Below, piece by piece: positions 48,213-60,241 of a DNA stretch of 64,000 bases (position 1 is its first letter; every line of letters starts with the position of its first letter). Both the position numbers and the translations under genes were made by a program. Below the pieces are notes generated by a model that saw nothing but the letters and a program-made list of their open reading frames with translations, did not search any database and was not told the origin of the DNA. The stretch is taken from assembly GCF_004801295.1 (NCBI RefSeq), contig NZ_SSOC01000002.1, positions 434,001-498,000 on the forward strand. The letters are read 5' to 3'. The DNA comes from Pseudothauera nasutitermitis. GTDB taxonomy: Bacteria > Pseudomonadota > Gammaproteobacteria > Burkholderiales > Rhodocyclaceae.

Positions 48213-50750
48213 ATGGACGACACTCCCGCCCAATCCGATCCGGCCCAAGAAACCCTGCTCAGCGCATTGATCTCCTCGGAAGTGTCCGTCGGCCAGATCG
48301 TGCGGCCGAGCATCCTGGAGTGCGCTCCCGATCTGCCCCTGTTCGAGGCCGCCGAGCGCATGAGCTGCACCCGGGTGAGTTCCATCCTGGTGGTCGAGGA
48401 TGATCAGGCGGTGGGCATCTGGACCGAGCGCGATGCGCTCGCCGTGGATTTCGACAATCCGGCCAGCTTCAACCGCCCGATCCGCGAGGCGATGAGCGCG
48501 CCGGTGCGCGCCATCACGCGCGATCTCAGCCTGCAGGAACTGGCCGTCCGCTTCCGTGACGAGCAGGTCCGCCACTATCTGGTGGTGGACGACGAGGGCC
48601 GGCGCTGCGGCATCGTCTCGCAGACCGACGTGGTGCTCAACCAGGGCATCGAGCATTACCTGAAGCTGCGCAAGCTCGACTCCGTGGTCAAGGGCAGCCT
48701 CAATCCCCTGCCCGCCAGCGCGCCGCTCAACGAGGCGGCGAGGCGCATGCGCAGTTCGGCGGTGGATGCCGTGGTGATCGCCTTCGACGACGGCGAATAC
48801 GGCATCCTCACCGAACGCGACCTGACCCGCCTGGTGGCCAACCGCTCCGGCAACAGCCCGGTCGGGGAACTGGCCAGCCGGCCGCTGATCACCGTCAGCG
48901 AGGAAGCCAGCCTGTACCACGTGCGCTGCCTGCTCGCCGACCGCCGCGTACGCCACGTCGGCGTGCAGCGCGAGGATGGCAGCCTGGCCGATCTGGTCAG
49001 CTTCAGCGACATCCTGTCGGGCATGGAGCTGGTCTACGTACACGAGCTGCAGCACGCCCTGCGCGAGCGCGACATGGCGCTCAACGCCTCGCAGCGCAAC
49101 CTGCACCTGGCCGAGAAGGTCATCGAAACCTCGCTGGAAGGCATCCTGATCACCGACGAGAACGTGCGCATCATCTCGGTCAATCCGGCCTTCACGCGGC
49201 TCACCGGCTACAGCCCGGAAGAAGTGCTGGGACGCAATCCCTCGCTGCTCAATTCCGGCCGCCAGAATGCCGAGTTCTATCAGCGCATGTGGACCCACTT
49301 GAGGGCCGAGGACCACTGGCAGGGCGAGATCTGGAACCGCCGCAAGAATGGCGAACTGTACCCGGAACTGCTGACCATCACCGCCATCCGCGACCGCGAG
49401 GGGCGGCTGACCAACTACGCGGCGGTGTTCAGCGACATCAGCCAGTTGAAGGAAAACGAGGCGCACATCCGCCACCTCGCCTACTTCGACCCGCTCACCG
49501 GCCTGCCCAACCGCCGCCTGCTCGAGGACCGTCTGCAGGTCGCCCTGGCCCACGCGCACCGCAACCGCAGCCGCGCGGCGGTGCTGTTCATCGATCTCGA
49601 CCGCTTCAAGCGCATCAACGACAGCCTCGGCCACGAGGTCGGCGATCAGTTGCTGGTGGAAATCTCCCGCCGCCTGTGCGCCTGTCTGCGCGAGGACGAC
49701 ACCGTGGCGCGCATGGGTGGCGACGAGTTCATCGTCGTGCTCAGCGACCTGGTCGATCCGGACGACGCCGCCTATACCGCCAGCCGCATCATCGATGCGC
49801 TGCGCGCGCCGGTATACGTCGACGAACACGAACTGACGGTGACCACGAGCATCGGCATCAGCATCTTCCCCGATGACAGCCGGGAGGCCGCCGCGCTGAT
49901 CAAGAACGCCGACATCGCCATGTATCGCGCCAAGGACGAGGGGCGCGACAGCTTCCAGCTCTACCAGCCGGCGATGAATGCCCGCTCGCTCGAACATCTT
50001 GCGCTGGAGAGCGCCCTGCACCGCGCCCTGGAGCGCGAGGAACTGGTGCTCCACTACCAGCCGCTGATCGACATCGCGCGTGCACGGATCGTCGCCTCCG
50101 AGGCCCTGCTGCGCTGGCAGCATCCCGATCTCGGCCTGGTCGCGCCCGGCGATTTCATCTCGCTGGCCGAGGAAACCGGCCTGATCGTCGACATCGGCGA
50201 ATGGGTGCTGCGCAACGCCTGTCTGCAGCACCGCCGCTGGCGCGAGGCCGGTCACGGCGAGTTGCGCATGCTGGTCAATATTTCCGCGCGCCAGTTCCGC
50301 GACGACAACCTCCCGCGCCTGGTCGCCCAGGTCATGGCAGAAACCAGCATGCCGACGGGTCAGCTCACCCTTGAACTGACCGAAAGCATGCTGATGGAAG
50401 ACAGCAGCCGCAGCATCGATGTGCTCGAAGAACTGCGTGGCCAGGGCGTACGCCTGGCGCTCGACGATTTCGGCACCGGCTACTCCTCGCTGGCCTATCT
50501 GAAGCGTTTCCCCATCGATGAACTGAAGATCGACCGCCTGTTCATCCGCGACATCGATCGCAACCCGGACGACGCGGCGATCGCCGACGCCATCATCAAG
50601 CTCGCCCACAGCCTGGGGCTGCGCGTCGTCGCCGAAGGGGTGGAAACCGCCGAGCAGTTGGAAATCCTGACGCGCCACGGCTGCAATTTTGCGCAGGGTT
50701 TCTACTACAGCCGGCCGGTGCCCGCCGCCCAGTTTCCCCTGCCGGATTGA
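48213..50750 (+). CDS. CBS-PAS-GGDEF-EAL cyclic-di-GMP turnover protein
   Basis: 845 residues. Two CBS pairs (about 30-150 and 160-280), a PAS domain (about 300-415), GGDEF (about 425-590) with intact ARMGGDEF and a REDD inhibitory site five residues before it, and EAL (about 600-845) with ASEALLRW, ELTES, DDFGTGYSSL, KIDRLFI and AEGVET. Both domains look catalytically competent (synthesis and hydrolysis of c-di-GMP). The CBS domains suggest sensing of adenine nucleotides or a related ligand. No membrane segment. Start at ATG 48213; the in-frame ATG at 48150 is possible. Confidence 0.93.
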   Translation: MDDTPAQSDPAQETLLSALISSEVSVGQIVRPSILECAPDLPLFEAAERMSCTRVSSILVVEDDQAVGIWTERDALAVDFDNPASFNRPIREAMSAPVRAITRDLSLQELAVRFRDEQVRHYLVVDDEGRRCGIVSQTDVVLNQGIEHYLKLRKLDSVVKGSLNPLPASAPLNEAARRMRSSAVDAVVIAFDDGEYGILTERDLTRLVANRSGNSPVGELASRPLITVSEEASLYHVRCLLADRRVRHVGVQREDGSLADLVSFSDILSGMELVYVHELQHALRERDMALNASQRNLHLAEKVIETSLEGILITDENVRIISVNPAFTRLTGYSPEEVLGRNPSLLNSGRQNAEFYQRMWTHLRAEDHWQGEIWNRRKNGELYPELLTITAIRDREGRLTNYAAVFSDISQLKENEAHIRHLAYFDPLTGLPNRRLLEDRLQVALAHAHRNRSRAAVLFIDLDRFKRINDSLGHEVGDQLLVEISRRLCACLREDDTVARMGGDEFIVVLSDLVDPDDAAYTASRIIDALRAPVYVDEHELTVTTSIGISIFPDDSREAAALIKNADIAMYRAKDEGRDSFQLYQPAMNARSLEHLALESALHRALEREELVLHYQPLIDIARARIVASEALLRWQHPDLGLVAPGDFISLAEETGLIVDIGEWVLRNACLQHRRWREAGHGELRMLVNISARQFRDDNLPRLVAQVMAETSMPTGQLTLELTESMLMEDSSRSIDVLEELRGQGVRLALDDFGTGYSSLAYLKRFPIDELKIDRLFIRDIDRNPDDAAIADAIIKLAHSLGLRVVAEGVETAEQLEILTRHGCNFAQGFYYSRPVPAAQFPLPD

Positions 50751-50826
50751 ACCGGGGCACGACCGCCGATTGCGGATGAGCGGGATTGTATTTCCGACAG
50801 GTTTCTGTAAGCTTGCACCCGGGTGT

Positions 50827-50847
50827 CCGTTCCAGACCAACGAACGG
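50827..50847 (+). promoter_or_regulatory. Hairpin in the leader of the antiporter gene
   Basis: Perfect 6-bp stem CCGTTC / GAACGG with a 9-nt loop, 130 bp before the antiporter ATG in a 226-bp leader. The sequence CAGGTTTCT occurs twice around it (50798-50806 and 50849-50857). Could be part of a structured 5' leader; no known class is recognised. Confidence 0.35.
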
Positions 50848-50976
50848 GCAGGTTTCTCGTGCTGGTCGGGCCGCCGCACGGCGTACGGACGCGCCCATGC
50901 ACACCTGCACACCCGGCCAGGCCCCGTCTTCACGGCCTCTCCGACCCTCCCCTTTCCCCTTTTCCGGTAGACATGC

Positions 50977-52245
50977 ATGAACCCGACGACGATCCAGGTC
51001 ATCGGCGCGGTGCTGTTCGCGCTCGCCGTATTGCACACCTTCTCCACCAAGTTCTTCGAACGCCTCGCCCACAGCCGCCCCAGGCACGCCGGCCTGTGGC
51101 ATCTGCTGGGCGAGGTCGAGGCCGTGTTCGGCTTCTGGGCGATCGTGCTGATCGTGTTCATGGCCTTCACGGTCGGCAAGGATCAGGCCGTCGAGTACCT
51201 GGACACGCGCAACTACACCGAGCCGCTGTTCGTCTTCGCGATCATGGTGGTGGCTGCCAGCAAGCCGGTACTGCAGGCGGCCTCCGCCATCGTTCGGGTA
51301 TTTGCGCGCTCGCTGCCGTTCAGCGAGCAGGTGGCGGTGTATTTCACCATCATGGCGGTGGTGCCGCTGCTCGGCTCCTTCATCACCGAACCGGCGGCGA
51401 TGACCCTGGCCGCGATGATGCTGCGCGAGCGCTACTATGCACGTGGGTTGTCCAACCAGCTCATGTACGTGACCATCGGCGCACTGTTCGTGAACATCTC
51501 CATTGGCGGCACACTGACCAACTTCGCCGCGCCGCCGGTGCTGATGGTCGCCGCCACCTGGGGCTGGGATACGCTGTTCATGTTCTCCCACTTCGGCTGG
51601 AAGGCCGCCATCGCCGTGGTCATCAACGCTGCCGCGGCCACGCTGCTCTTCCGTGAGGAACTGACCCGGCTCGCCGGGCAGAAACTGCATCCAGAAGGTG
51701 AAGCGCGTGACGCCGTTCCCGCGCTGATGGTCGGCATCCACCTGTTCCTGCTGTTCCTGATCGTGCTGTTCGCCCACCACCCGCCGGTGTTCCTCGGCGT
51801 GTTCCTGCTGTTCATGGGCCTGGCCACCGCCTACCCGGCCTGCCAGGAACGCCTGATCCTGCGTGAAGGGCTGATGGTGGCCTTCTTCCTCGCCGGGCTG
51901 GTGATCCTCGGCGGGCAGCAGGCCTGGTGGCTGGAGCCGCTGTTGAAGAGCATGGATGCCACCACGGTGTATTTCGGCGCCACCGCGCTCACCGCGATCA
52001 CCGACAACGCCGCGCTGACCTACCTGGCCTCGCTGGTCGATGGCCTGTCGGACGAGTTCAAGTACGCGGTGGTGTCCGGCGCGGTCACCGGCGGCGGCCT
52101 CACGGTGATCGCCAACGCCCCCAACCCCGCCGGCATGTCCATCCTGCGCCGCCATTTCAATGACGGCGCGGTGAACCCGCTGAAGCTCCTCCTTGCCGCG
52201 CTGCCGCCCACGCTGGTGACCATCCTGGCCTTCCGGCTGCTGTAA
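50977..52245 (+). CDS. Putative Na+/H+ antiporter family membrane protein
   Basis: 422 residues, about eleven hydrophobic segments. Resembles the ion-transporter-fold family of putative Na+/H+ antiporters, with NISIGGTLTNFAAPPVLMVA and TAITDNAALTYLASLVDGLS as paired re-entrant-like motifs (Thr/Asn/Asp). VVSGAVTGGGLTVIANAPNP near the C-terminus is strongly family-like. The exported ion is uncertain. The long leader and neighbouring c-di-GMP gene offer no direct clue to control. Confidence 0.85.
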   Translation: MNPTTIQVIGAVLFALAVLHTFSTKFFERLAHSRPRHAGLWHLLGEVEAVFGFWAIVLIVFMAFTVGKDQAVEYLDTRNYTEPLFVFAIMVVAASKPVLQAASAIVRVFARSLPFSEQVAVYFTIMAVVPLLGSFITEPAAMTLAAMMLRERYYARGLSNQLMYVTIGALFVNISIGGTLTNFAAPPVLMVAATWGWDTLFMFSHFGWKAAIAVVINAAAATLLFREELTRLAGQKLHPEGEARDAVPALMVGIHLFLLFLIVLFAHHPPVFLGVFLLFMGLATAYPACQERLILREGLMVAFFLAGLVILGGQQAWWLEPLLKSMDATTVYFGATALTAITDNAALTYLASLVDGLSDEFKYAVVSGAVTGGGLTVIANAPNPAGMSILRRHFNDGAVNPLKLLLAALPPTLVTILAFRLL

Positions 52246-52260
52246 GACAGCAGCGCACGC

Positions 52261-53133
52261 TCAGTCGGCCGCCGGGCGTTCCCCGCCGGCGGCCAGCAGG
52301 GCGCGGATTTCACGCAATTTGGCCTTGATCTTGCGGGCGTTCTCCGGCCCCATGCGGATCATGATCTTCTGCCCGGCGGACAGTGCTTCCAGCCTGGGAT
52401 CGGCGAACAGGTAGCGGATCTTGGGCTGTACCAGTTCGATCGGACCACTGATCTCCGGAGCGGCCACCACATGGTCGATCACCGCCACCAGCCGGTCGTT
52501 GAAGCGTGCCGACGGATAGCCCAGCTCCTCGTAGGCCTCCTGGAACAGCGGGTAGAAGCGCGCGTACAGCGCCACCAGCGCCTGGGCGGGCACCGCCTCG
52601 GCCAGGCGCACATACGGTGTGTAGCGCGCCGCATTGTCGGCGGCGATGGTGAATGCGCCGGTTTCCGCCGTGACGCGGAACGCCCCCTCGGCCTGCCGCA
52701 AGGGCGCGCGCGCGATGGGCAGACGCTCGCCCGGCAGGTTGTCGACGGTAACGACGATGCGTCGCACCAGATTGCCGCTGATCAGCAGGCGCAGGTGCTC
52801 GCCCAGGCCCGGCAGTCCGGCGAGCGCGGATTGCAGCGCCGCGTCGCTCTCATCCAGCGCCGGCAGCGGTTCCACGTCGTCCTCGGGCTCGGGCTGCGGC
52901 GGCGGATAACCGGGCGCGGGCTCGATCAGGCCGCTTGCCGTGCCGGGCTCGGCTGGTACGTCGGGCAGTGGAGGCGGCGGGGGCGCGGGCACCTCCACGC
53001 CGGCAACCGGCGGGGGTGGAGCCTCTTTGCTCCCGGTCCACAGAAAATAGCCCACTACCGCCACCACCACGAGCAGCAGCGCGGCGATCCATCCGCCGCG
53101 CCCGGACGTGACGCGCTTCGCTTCCTTCACCAT
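52261..53133 (-). CDS. DUF3014-domain membrane-anchored protein
   Basis: 290 residues from ATG 53133. One N-terminal membrane anchor (about 14-32, GWIAALLLVVVAVVGYFLW), a Pro-rich linker, then a DUF3014 domain: LLISGNLVRRIVVTVDNLPG, YARFYPLFQEAYEELGYPSA, FNDRLVAVIDHVVAAPEISG, then ELVQPKIRYLFADPRLEALS. Function unknown; probably periplasmic. Convergent with the antiporter gene. Confidence 0.87.
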   Translation of the reverse strand: MVKEAKRVTSGRGGWIAALLLVVVAVVGYFLWTGSKEAPPPPVAGVEVPAPPPPPLPDVPAEPGTASGLIEPAPGYPPPQPEPEDDVEPLPALDESDAALQSALAGLPGLGEHLRLLISGNLVRRIVVTVDNLPGERLPIARAPLRQAEGAFRVTAETGAFTIAADNAARYTPYVRLAEAVPAQALVALYARFYPLFQEAYEELGYPSARFNDRLVAVIDHVVAAPEISGPIELVQPKIRYLFADPRLEALSAGQKIMIRMGPENARKIKAKLREIRALLAAGGERPAAD

Positions 53134-53218
53134 GTCGCCTCTCCAGCGTCCAACATCGGGATAAGAGTCATACACCCGTCGGCGCGTTCAATCAAATCGC
53201 GCGCATCCTCCCCAACGA

Positions 53219-53252
53219 AAACGCCCCCGCCGGTTTCCCGGAAGGGGGCGTT
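53219..53252 (-). terminator. Terminator after acnB
   Basis: Nine-bp stem AACGCCCCC / GGGGGCGTT with a 15-nt loop, followed on the minus strand by TTTCGTT. It lies 56 bp past the acnB stop. Confidence 0.7.
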
Positions 53253-53307
53253 GTCCTGCTGAATGGACGGGCGCTTCGAAGTGGCGCCCTGCTCCAGTCT
53301 CCCTACC

Positions 53308-55917
53308 TCAAACTTCAACCGTATCGGCGACGCTCCTGAACTCCTCGATCTGATCGAAGTTCATGTAGCGGTAGATGTCGCCGGCCTTCTTGTTGACGAT
53401 CTCGACCTGCTCCAGGTACTCGGCCACCGTCGGAATCTTGCCCAGCAGCGCGCACACCGCCGCCAGTTCCGCCGAGCCCAGATACACGCGGGTATCCAGC
53501 CCCAAGCGGTTGGGGAAGTTGCGCGTGGAGGTGGACATGGCCGTGCTGCCCTTGCGGATCTGCGCCTGGTTGCCCATGCACAGCGAGCAGCCCGGCATCT
53601 CCATGCGTGCGCCGGAGCGGCCCAGCACGCCGTAGTAGCCTTCCTCGTTGAGGATCATCGCGTCCATCTTGGTGGGCGGGGCGATCCACAGGCGGGTCGG
53701 GATGTCGGACTTGCCGTCCAGCACCTTGCCGGCGGCGCGGAAGTGGCCGATGTTGGTCATGCACGAACCGATGAAGACTTCGTCGATCTTGTCGCCGGCC
53801 ACTTCGGAGAGCAGCTTCACGTCGTCCGGGTCGTTCGGGCAGGCGACGATGGGCTCCTTGATGTCGGCCAGATCGATCTCGATCACCGCGGCGTATTCGG
53901 CATCGTCATCGCCCTTGAGCAGTTCGCCGTTGGCGATCCACGCTTCCATGGCCTTGATGCGGCGCTTCAGCGTGCGGGCATCCTCGTAGCCGTTGGCGAT
54001 CATCCACTTCATCAGGGTGATGTTCGAGTTCATGTACTCGACGATCGGCGCCTTGTTCAGATGCACCGTGCAGCCGGCGGCGGAGCGCTCGGCCGAGGCA
54101 TCGGTGAGTTCGAAGGCCTGTTCCACCTTGAGGTCCGGCAGCCCTTCGATTTCCAGGATGCGGCCGGAAAAGACGTTCTTCTTGCCCTTCTTCTCCACGG
54201 TCAGCAGACCCTGGCGGATGGCGTACAGCGGAATGGCGTTGACCAGGTCGCGCAGGGTGACGCCCGGCTGCAGCGTACCCTTGAAGCGCACCAGCACCGA
54301 TTCCGGCATATCCAGCGGCATCACCCCGGTGGCGGCGGCAAAGGCCACCAGGCCGGAGCCGGCCGGGAAGGAGATGCCGATGGGGAAGCGGGTGTGGCTG
54401 TCGCCGCCGGTGCCCACGGTGTCCGGCAGCAGCAGGCGGTTGAGCCAGGAGTGGATCACGCCGTCGCCCGGACGCAGGGCCACGCCGCCGCGGGTGGAGA
54501 TGAAGGACGGCAGTTCGCGGTGCATGCGCACGTCCACCAGCTTCGGATAGGCCGCGGTGTGGCAGAAGGACTGCATCACCAGGTCGGCGGAGAAACCCAG
54601 GCAGGCCAGATCCTTCAGTTCGTCGCGGGTCATCGGGCCGGTGGTGTCCTGGCTGCCCACGGTGGTCATCCTGGGTTCGCAGTAGGTGCCCGGGCGGATG
54701 CCCTGGCCTTCCGGCAGGCCGCAGGCGCGGCCGACCATCTTCTGCGCCAGGCTGAAGCCCTTGCCGGTGTCGGCCGGGTTCTGCGGCAGACGGAACAGGG
54801 TGGAGGGCGGCAGGCCCAGCGCCTCGCGCGCCTTGGCGGTCAGGCCGCGGCCGATGATCAGCGGAATGCGGCCGCCAGCACGGACTTCGTCGAGGATCAC
54901 CAGGGTCTTGAGCTGCGATTCGGCGATCACCGCACCGTTCTTCAGCGCGGTGACCTTGCCGCTGGCCTGGTCGACCTGCAGCTCGATCTCATCGCCCATG
55001 TCCATCTGGCCGGCGTCGATCTCGATCGGCAGCGCGCCCGCGTCTTCCATGGTGTTGAAGAAGATCGGCGCGATCTTGGAGCCCAGGCACACGCCGCCGA
55101 AGCGCTTGTTCGGCACGTAGGGGATGTCCTCGCCGGTGAACCACAGCACCGAGTTGGTCGCGGACTTGCGGGAAGAGCCGGTGCCGACCACGTCGCCGAC
55201 GTAGGCCACCAAGTTGCCCTTGGCCTTGAGGTCTTCGAGGAACTTCACCGGGCCGCGCACGCCCGGCTCTTCCGGGGTGATGCCCGGACGCGGGTTCTTC
55301 AGCATGGCCAGCGCGTGCAGCGGGATGTCCGGGCGGGACCAGGCATCCGGCGCCGGGGAGAGGTCGTCGGTATTGGTTTCGCCGGTGACCTTGAACACGG
55401 TGAGCTTCTGCGAGGCCGGCACTTCCGGGCGGCTGGTGAACCACTCGGCATCGGCCCAGGACTGCAGCACCGCCTTGGCGTTGGCGTTGCCCTTGTCGGC
55501 CAGTTCCTTCACGTCGTGGAAGTAGTCGAACATCAGCAGGGTCTTCTTCAGGCCCTCGGCGGCGATGCCGCCGACCGCGCCCTCATTCCCCGAACTCGCC
55601 AGCAGGTCGATCAGCGGCTTGATGTTGAAGCCACCCAGCATGGTGCCCAGCAGTTCGGTGGCCAGGGCAGCGGACACCAGTCCACAGGCTTCTTCGCCCT
55701 TGGCGACCTTGGCGAGGAACTCGGCCTTGACCTTGGCCGCGTCATCCACGCCGGCGGGCACGCGGTGCGTCAGCAGTTCGACCAGAAAAGCCTCCTCGCC
55801 AGCGGGCGGATTCTTCAGCAGGGCGACCAGATCGATGGTCTGCTGCTTGTTCAGGGGCAGCGGCGGGATGCCGAGGGCGGCACGCTCTGCGACATGGGCA
55901 CGGTAGGCTTCAAGCAC
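53308..55917 (-). CDS. acnB: Aconitate hydratase B
   Basis: 869 residues, the AcnB layout: N-terminal HEAT-like domain ([20 protein letters not shown]), then the swivel domain before the Fe-S core, the reverse of AcnA. Cluster-ligand Cys are in [12 protein letters not shown] and [30 protein letters not shown] carries active-site residues. Isomerises citrate and isocitrate. Divergent from acnA over 320 bp. Confidence 0.97.
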   Translation of the reverse strand: MLEAYRAHVAERAALGIPPLPLNKQQTIDLVALLKNPPAGEEAFLVELLTHRVPAGVDDAAKVKAEFLAKVAKGEEACGLVSAALATELLGTMLGGFNIKPLIDLLASSGNEGAVGGIAAEGLKKTLLMFDYFHDVKELADKGNANAKAVLQSWADAEWFTSRPEVPASQKLTVFKVTGETNTDDLSPAPDAWSRPDIPLHALAMLKNPRPGITPEEPGVRGPVKFLEDLKAKGNLVAYVGDVVGTGSSRKSATNSVLWFTGEDIPYVPNKRFGGVCLGSKIAPIFFNTMEDAGALPIEIDAGQMDMGDEIELQVDQASGKVTALKNGAVIAESQLKTLVILDEVRAGGRIPLIIGRGLTAKAREALGLPPSTLFRLPQNPADTGKGFSLAQKMVGRACGLPEGQGIRPGTYCEPRMTTVGSQDTTGPMTRDELKDLACLGFSADLVMQSFCHTAAYPKLVDVRMHRELPSFISTRGGVALRPGDGVIHSWLNRLLLPDTVGTGGDSHTRFPIGISFPAGSGLVAFAAATGVMPLDMPESVLVRFKGTLQPGVTLRDLVNAIPLYAIRQGLLTVEKKGKKNVFSGRILEIEGLPDLKVEQAFELTDASAERSAAGCTVHLNKAPIVEYMNSNITLMKWMIANGYEDARTLKRRIKAMEAWIANGELLKGDDDAEYAAVIEIDLADIKEPIVACPNDPDDVKLLSEVAGDKIDEVFIGSCMTNIGHFRAAGKVLDGKSDIPTRLWIAPPTKMDAMILNEEGYYGVLGRSGARMEMPGCSLCMGNQAQIRKGSTAMSTSTRNFPNRLGLDTRVYLGSAELAAVCALLGKIPTVAEYLEQVEIVNKKAGDIYRYMNFDQIEEFRSVADTVEV

Positions 55918-56237
55918 GGCGTCTTCCTTTATCGTGACGTTGACTGGAGACCGGGGATCGCCCGGTGACGGTTGAGATTATATGTCTTTTATAAGACTTG
56001 CGGTGCAACGCAGCATCGCGGCAAACATCAGGGCGCGATTCTACGCTCGGGCAGGCCCCCACGCATCCGCGCCGGCGCGCTTTTTTACCATTCCACACTC
56101 GCCGTTTCGGCCCGTCTGCGCTAAGAAGAAACGACATGCCTGGAGTCGCCCTCCGGGAACGCGGACCGCGGGAAAACGGTCCGACACAGCACAGAACCAC
56201 ACCCCACCACCATCGATCGCGCTCAGGGAGAATCGCC
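55918..56237. other. Divergent regulatory region between acnB and acnA
   Basis: 320 bp without a gene. The acnB-proximal part holds the -10 TATAAT and the GTCTT palindrome. The rest is GC-rich with an ACGACATG stretch and no clear acnA promoter. Confidence 0.55.
55977..55997 (-). promoter_or_regulatory. acnB promoter -10 with overlapping GntR-type operator
   Basis: Minus-strand -10 TATAAT (55977-55982). Directly upstream is GTCTTTTATAAGAC (55984-55997), a 14-bp palindrome with one mismatch that would lie in the -10/-35 spacer, a repressor position. It resembles the site between gntR and mdh. Confidence 0.6.
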
Positions 56238-58946
<2,709 letters not shown>

Positions 58947-58954
58947 AGCCCTCC

Positions 58955-58979
58955 CCGCGCCGTGCCGGCAACGGCGCGG
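58955..58979 (+). repeat. Hairpin after acnA without a T-run
   Basis: Nine-bp stem CCGCGCCGT / ACGGCGCGG with a 7-nt loop, 9 bp past the acnA stop. Could protect the 3' end or aid termination with Rho. Confidence 0.45.
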
Positions 58980-59048
58980 CGCGGGCCATGCGCGGCGGGC
59001 GGCGGACGTTTATGATGCCGGGCGTCCGCACCACCGCCCTGCCCCACA

Positions 59049-59447
59049 ATGCCGCGCAAGACCCAAGCTCCCTGCCCCTGCGAATCCGGCCAGCCCTACG
59101 CCGACTGCTGCGGCCCCGCCCACGACGGCCGGCGCCCGCCCACAAGTGCCGAGGCCCTGATGCGTTCGCGCTACAGCGCCTTCGCACTCGGCCGCGCGGA
59201 CTGGCTTCTGGCGAGTTGGCATGCCAGCACCCGCCCGGCCACCCTGGATCTCGCCGAAGATCCCGCGCCCAAATGGATCGGCCTGCGCGTACTGCGCCAC
59301 GAGCAGCGCGATGAAAACCACGCCATCGTCGAGTTCGTCGCGCGCTACCGGCTCGGCGGACGGGCCGCCCGCCTGCACGAACTCAGCCGCTTCGTGCGCG
59401 AGGACGGGCACTGGTATTACGTGGATGGCGATCCGCGCGAGGACTGA
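59049..59447 (+). CDS. YchJ-family SEC-C zinc-binding protein
   Basis: 132 residues. N-terminal SEC-C zinc motif PCPCESGQPYADCCGP and the YchJ signature EALMRSRYSAFALGRADWLL; C-terminal NTF2-like fold ending HWYYVDGDP. Function unknown. Single gene, separated from acnA by 102 bp. Confidence 0.9.
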   Translation: MPRKTQAPCPCESGQPYADCCGPAHDGRRPPTSAEALMRSRYSAFALGRADWLLASWHASTRPATLDLAEDPAPKWIGLRVLRHEQRDENHAIVEFVARYRLGGRAARLHELSRFVREDGHWYYVDGDPRED

Positions 59448-59514
59448 GTTCCCCGGTTATCGGGGCAGTCGCGTCCACCGCATCCGTCCTCTTTCGAGCG
59501 CCCCGGCCGTTCCC

Positions 59515-59702
59515 GGAGTTGATGGGCATGGCTGTCGGCTCATACGCTCCCGCCCTTCGGGTTCCCGCGCCGTGGGGCGCGCTGCCGTCCGGGCCGGAAC
59601 TCGGGCGCTGCGCGCCCTCAGACAGCCGGCCCGGACTTCCCCGGCAGCGCGCCCCACGACGCGGCGGGAGCGAAATCGCCGACAGCCATGCCCATCAACT
59701 CC
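59515..59702. repeat. 188-bp long imperfect palindrome (possible miniature mobile element)
   Basis: Nested inverted repeats that would fold into one long hairpin. Outer arms 25/25 perfect (59515-59539 and 59678-59702, starting GGAGTTGATGGG), then 10/10 (59545-59554 and 59663-59672), 17/17 (59571-59587 and 59642-59658), 10/10 (59588-59597 and 59626-59635), and a terminal GGGCGC-TGC-GCGCCC. In total 68 base pairs. The element is flanked by TCCC on both sides (59511-59514 and 59703-59706), like a short target duplication. It lies in the 391-bp gap between ychJ and a DUF6394 gene and codes for nothing convincing. A non-autonomous transposable element or a structured RNA are the main options. Confidence 0.8.
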
Positions 59703-59838
59703 TCCCCACATGCCCGCTGGAACTTCGGCAGCCCCCCCCGGCACCTGCATGCACCGATATGGACTCGCCCAGGCCACCGGCATCCGCATGCAATGCCTAT
59801 AATCGACCCTCATCTCCCCGGCCCTGCGGACCCTCGCC

Positions 59839-60222
59839 GTGAATCTCGAAAAAGTCATCTTCGGTTTCTTCATCGTCCTTGCCGCCACGCTCAACTTCGG
59901 CTTCTTCACCGGCGACATCGACAACCCGGCGCATCACGACGTCTATGAGCTGTTCGCCGCCATCGTGGTCAGCCTGATCGCCACCGTGCTGAAGTTCGGC
60001 GACCGCACGCAGATCGGCGCGGTGCATCTGTCCACCAGCCTGGTGGCCGACCTGCAGCTGATCGCCGCCGCCATGGTGTGGGGCTATGCCGCCCACGTCT
60101 CGCCGGCCGGGCTGACACCGGAAATGGTGGCCCGCGTGGTCTCGCTGTCCGGCGGCGCGCTGCTGGCCAACGGCGTCTCGGTGGTCATCCTGATTGCCGA
60201 AACCATCATGCAGCGCCGCTGA
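59839..60222 (+). CDS. DUF6394-family membrane protein
   Basis: 127 residues from a GTG start; three or four hydrophobic segments (KVIFGFFIVLAATLNFGFF, LFAAIVVSLIATVLKFGD, LLANGVSVVILIAETIM). It sits 19 bp before a K+-channel gene, the context in which this family is usually found (as I recall), suggesting a shared role in ion transport. Function unknown. Confidence 0.75.
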   Translation: MNLEKVIFGFFIVLAATLNFGFFTGDIDNPAHHDVYELFAAIVVSLIATVLKFGDRTQIGAVHLSTSLVADLQLIAAAMVWGYAAHVSPAGLTPEMVARVVSLSGGALLANGVSVVILIAETIMQRR

Positions 60223-60241
60223 ACACCCTGGCCCGGCGACC

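Noticed and set aside
47994-51179. 1061-codon minus frame over the c-di-GMP gene
   Set aside because: Antisense to a protein with intact GGDEF and EAL motifs.
59519-59842. Open frame through the long palindrome
   Set aside because: Begins with TTG in the palindrome arm and shows no family resemblance; the symmetry explains the sequence better.
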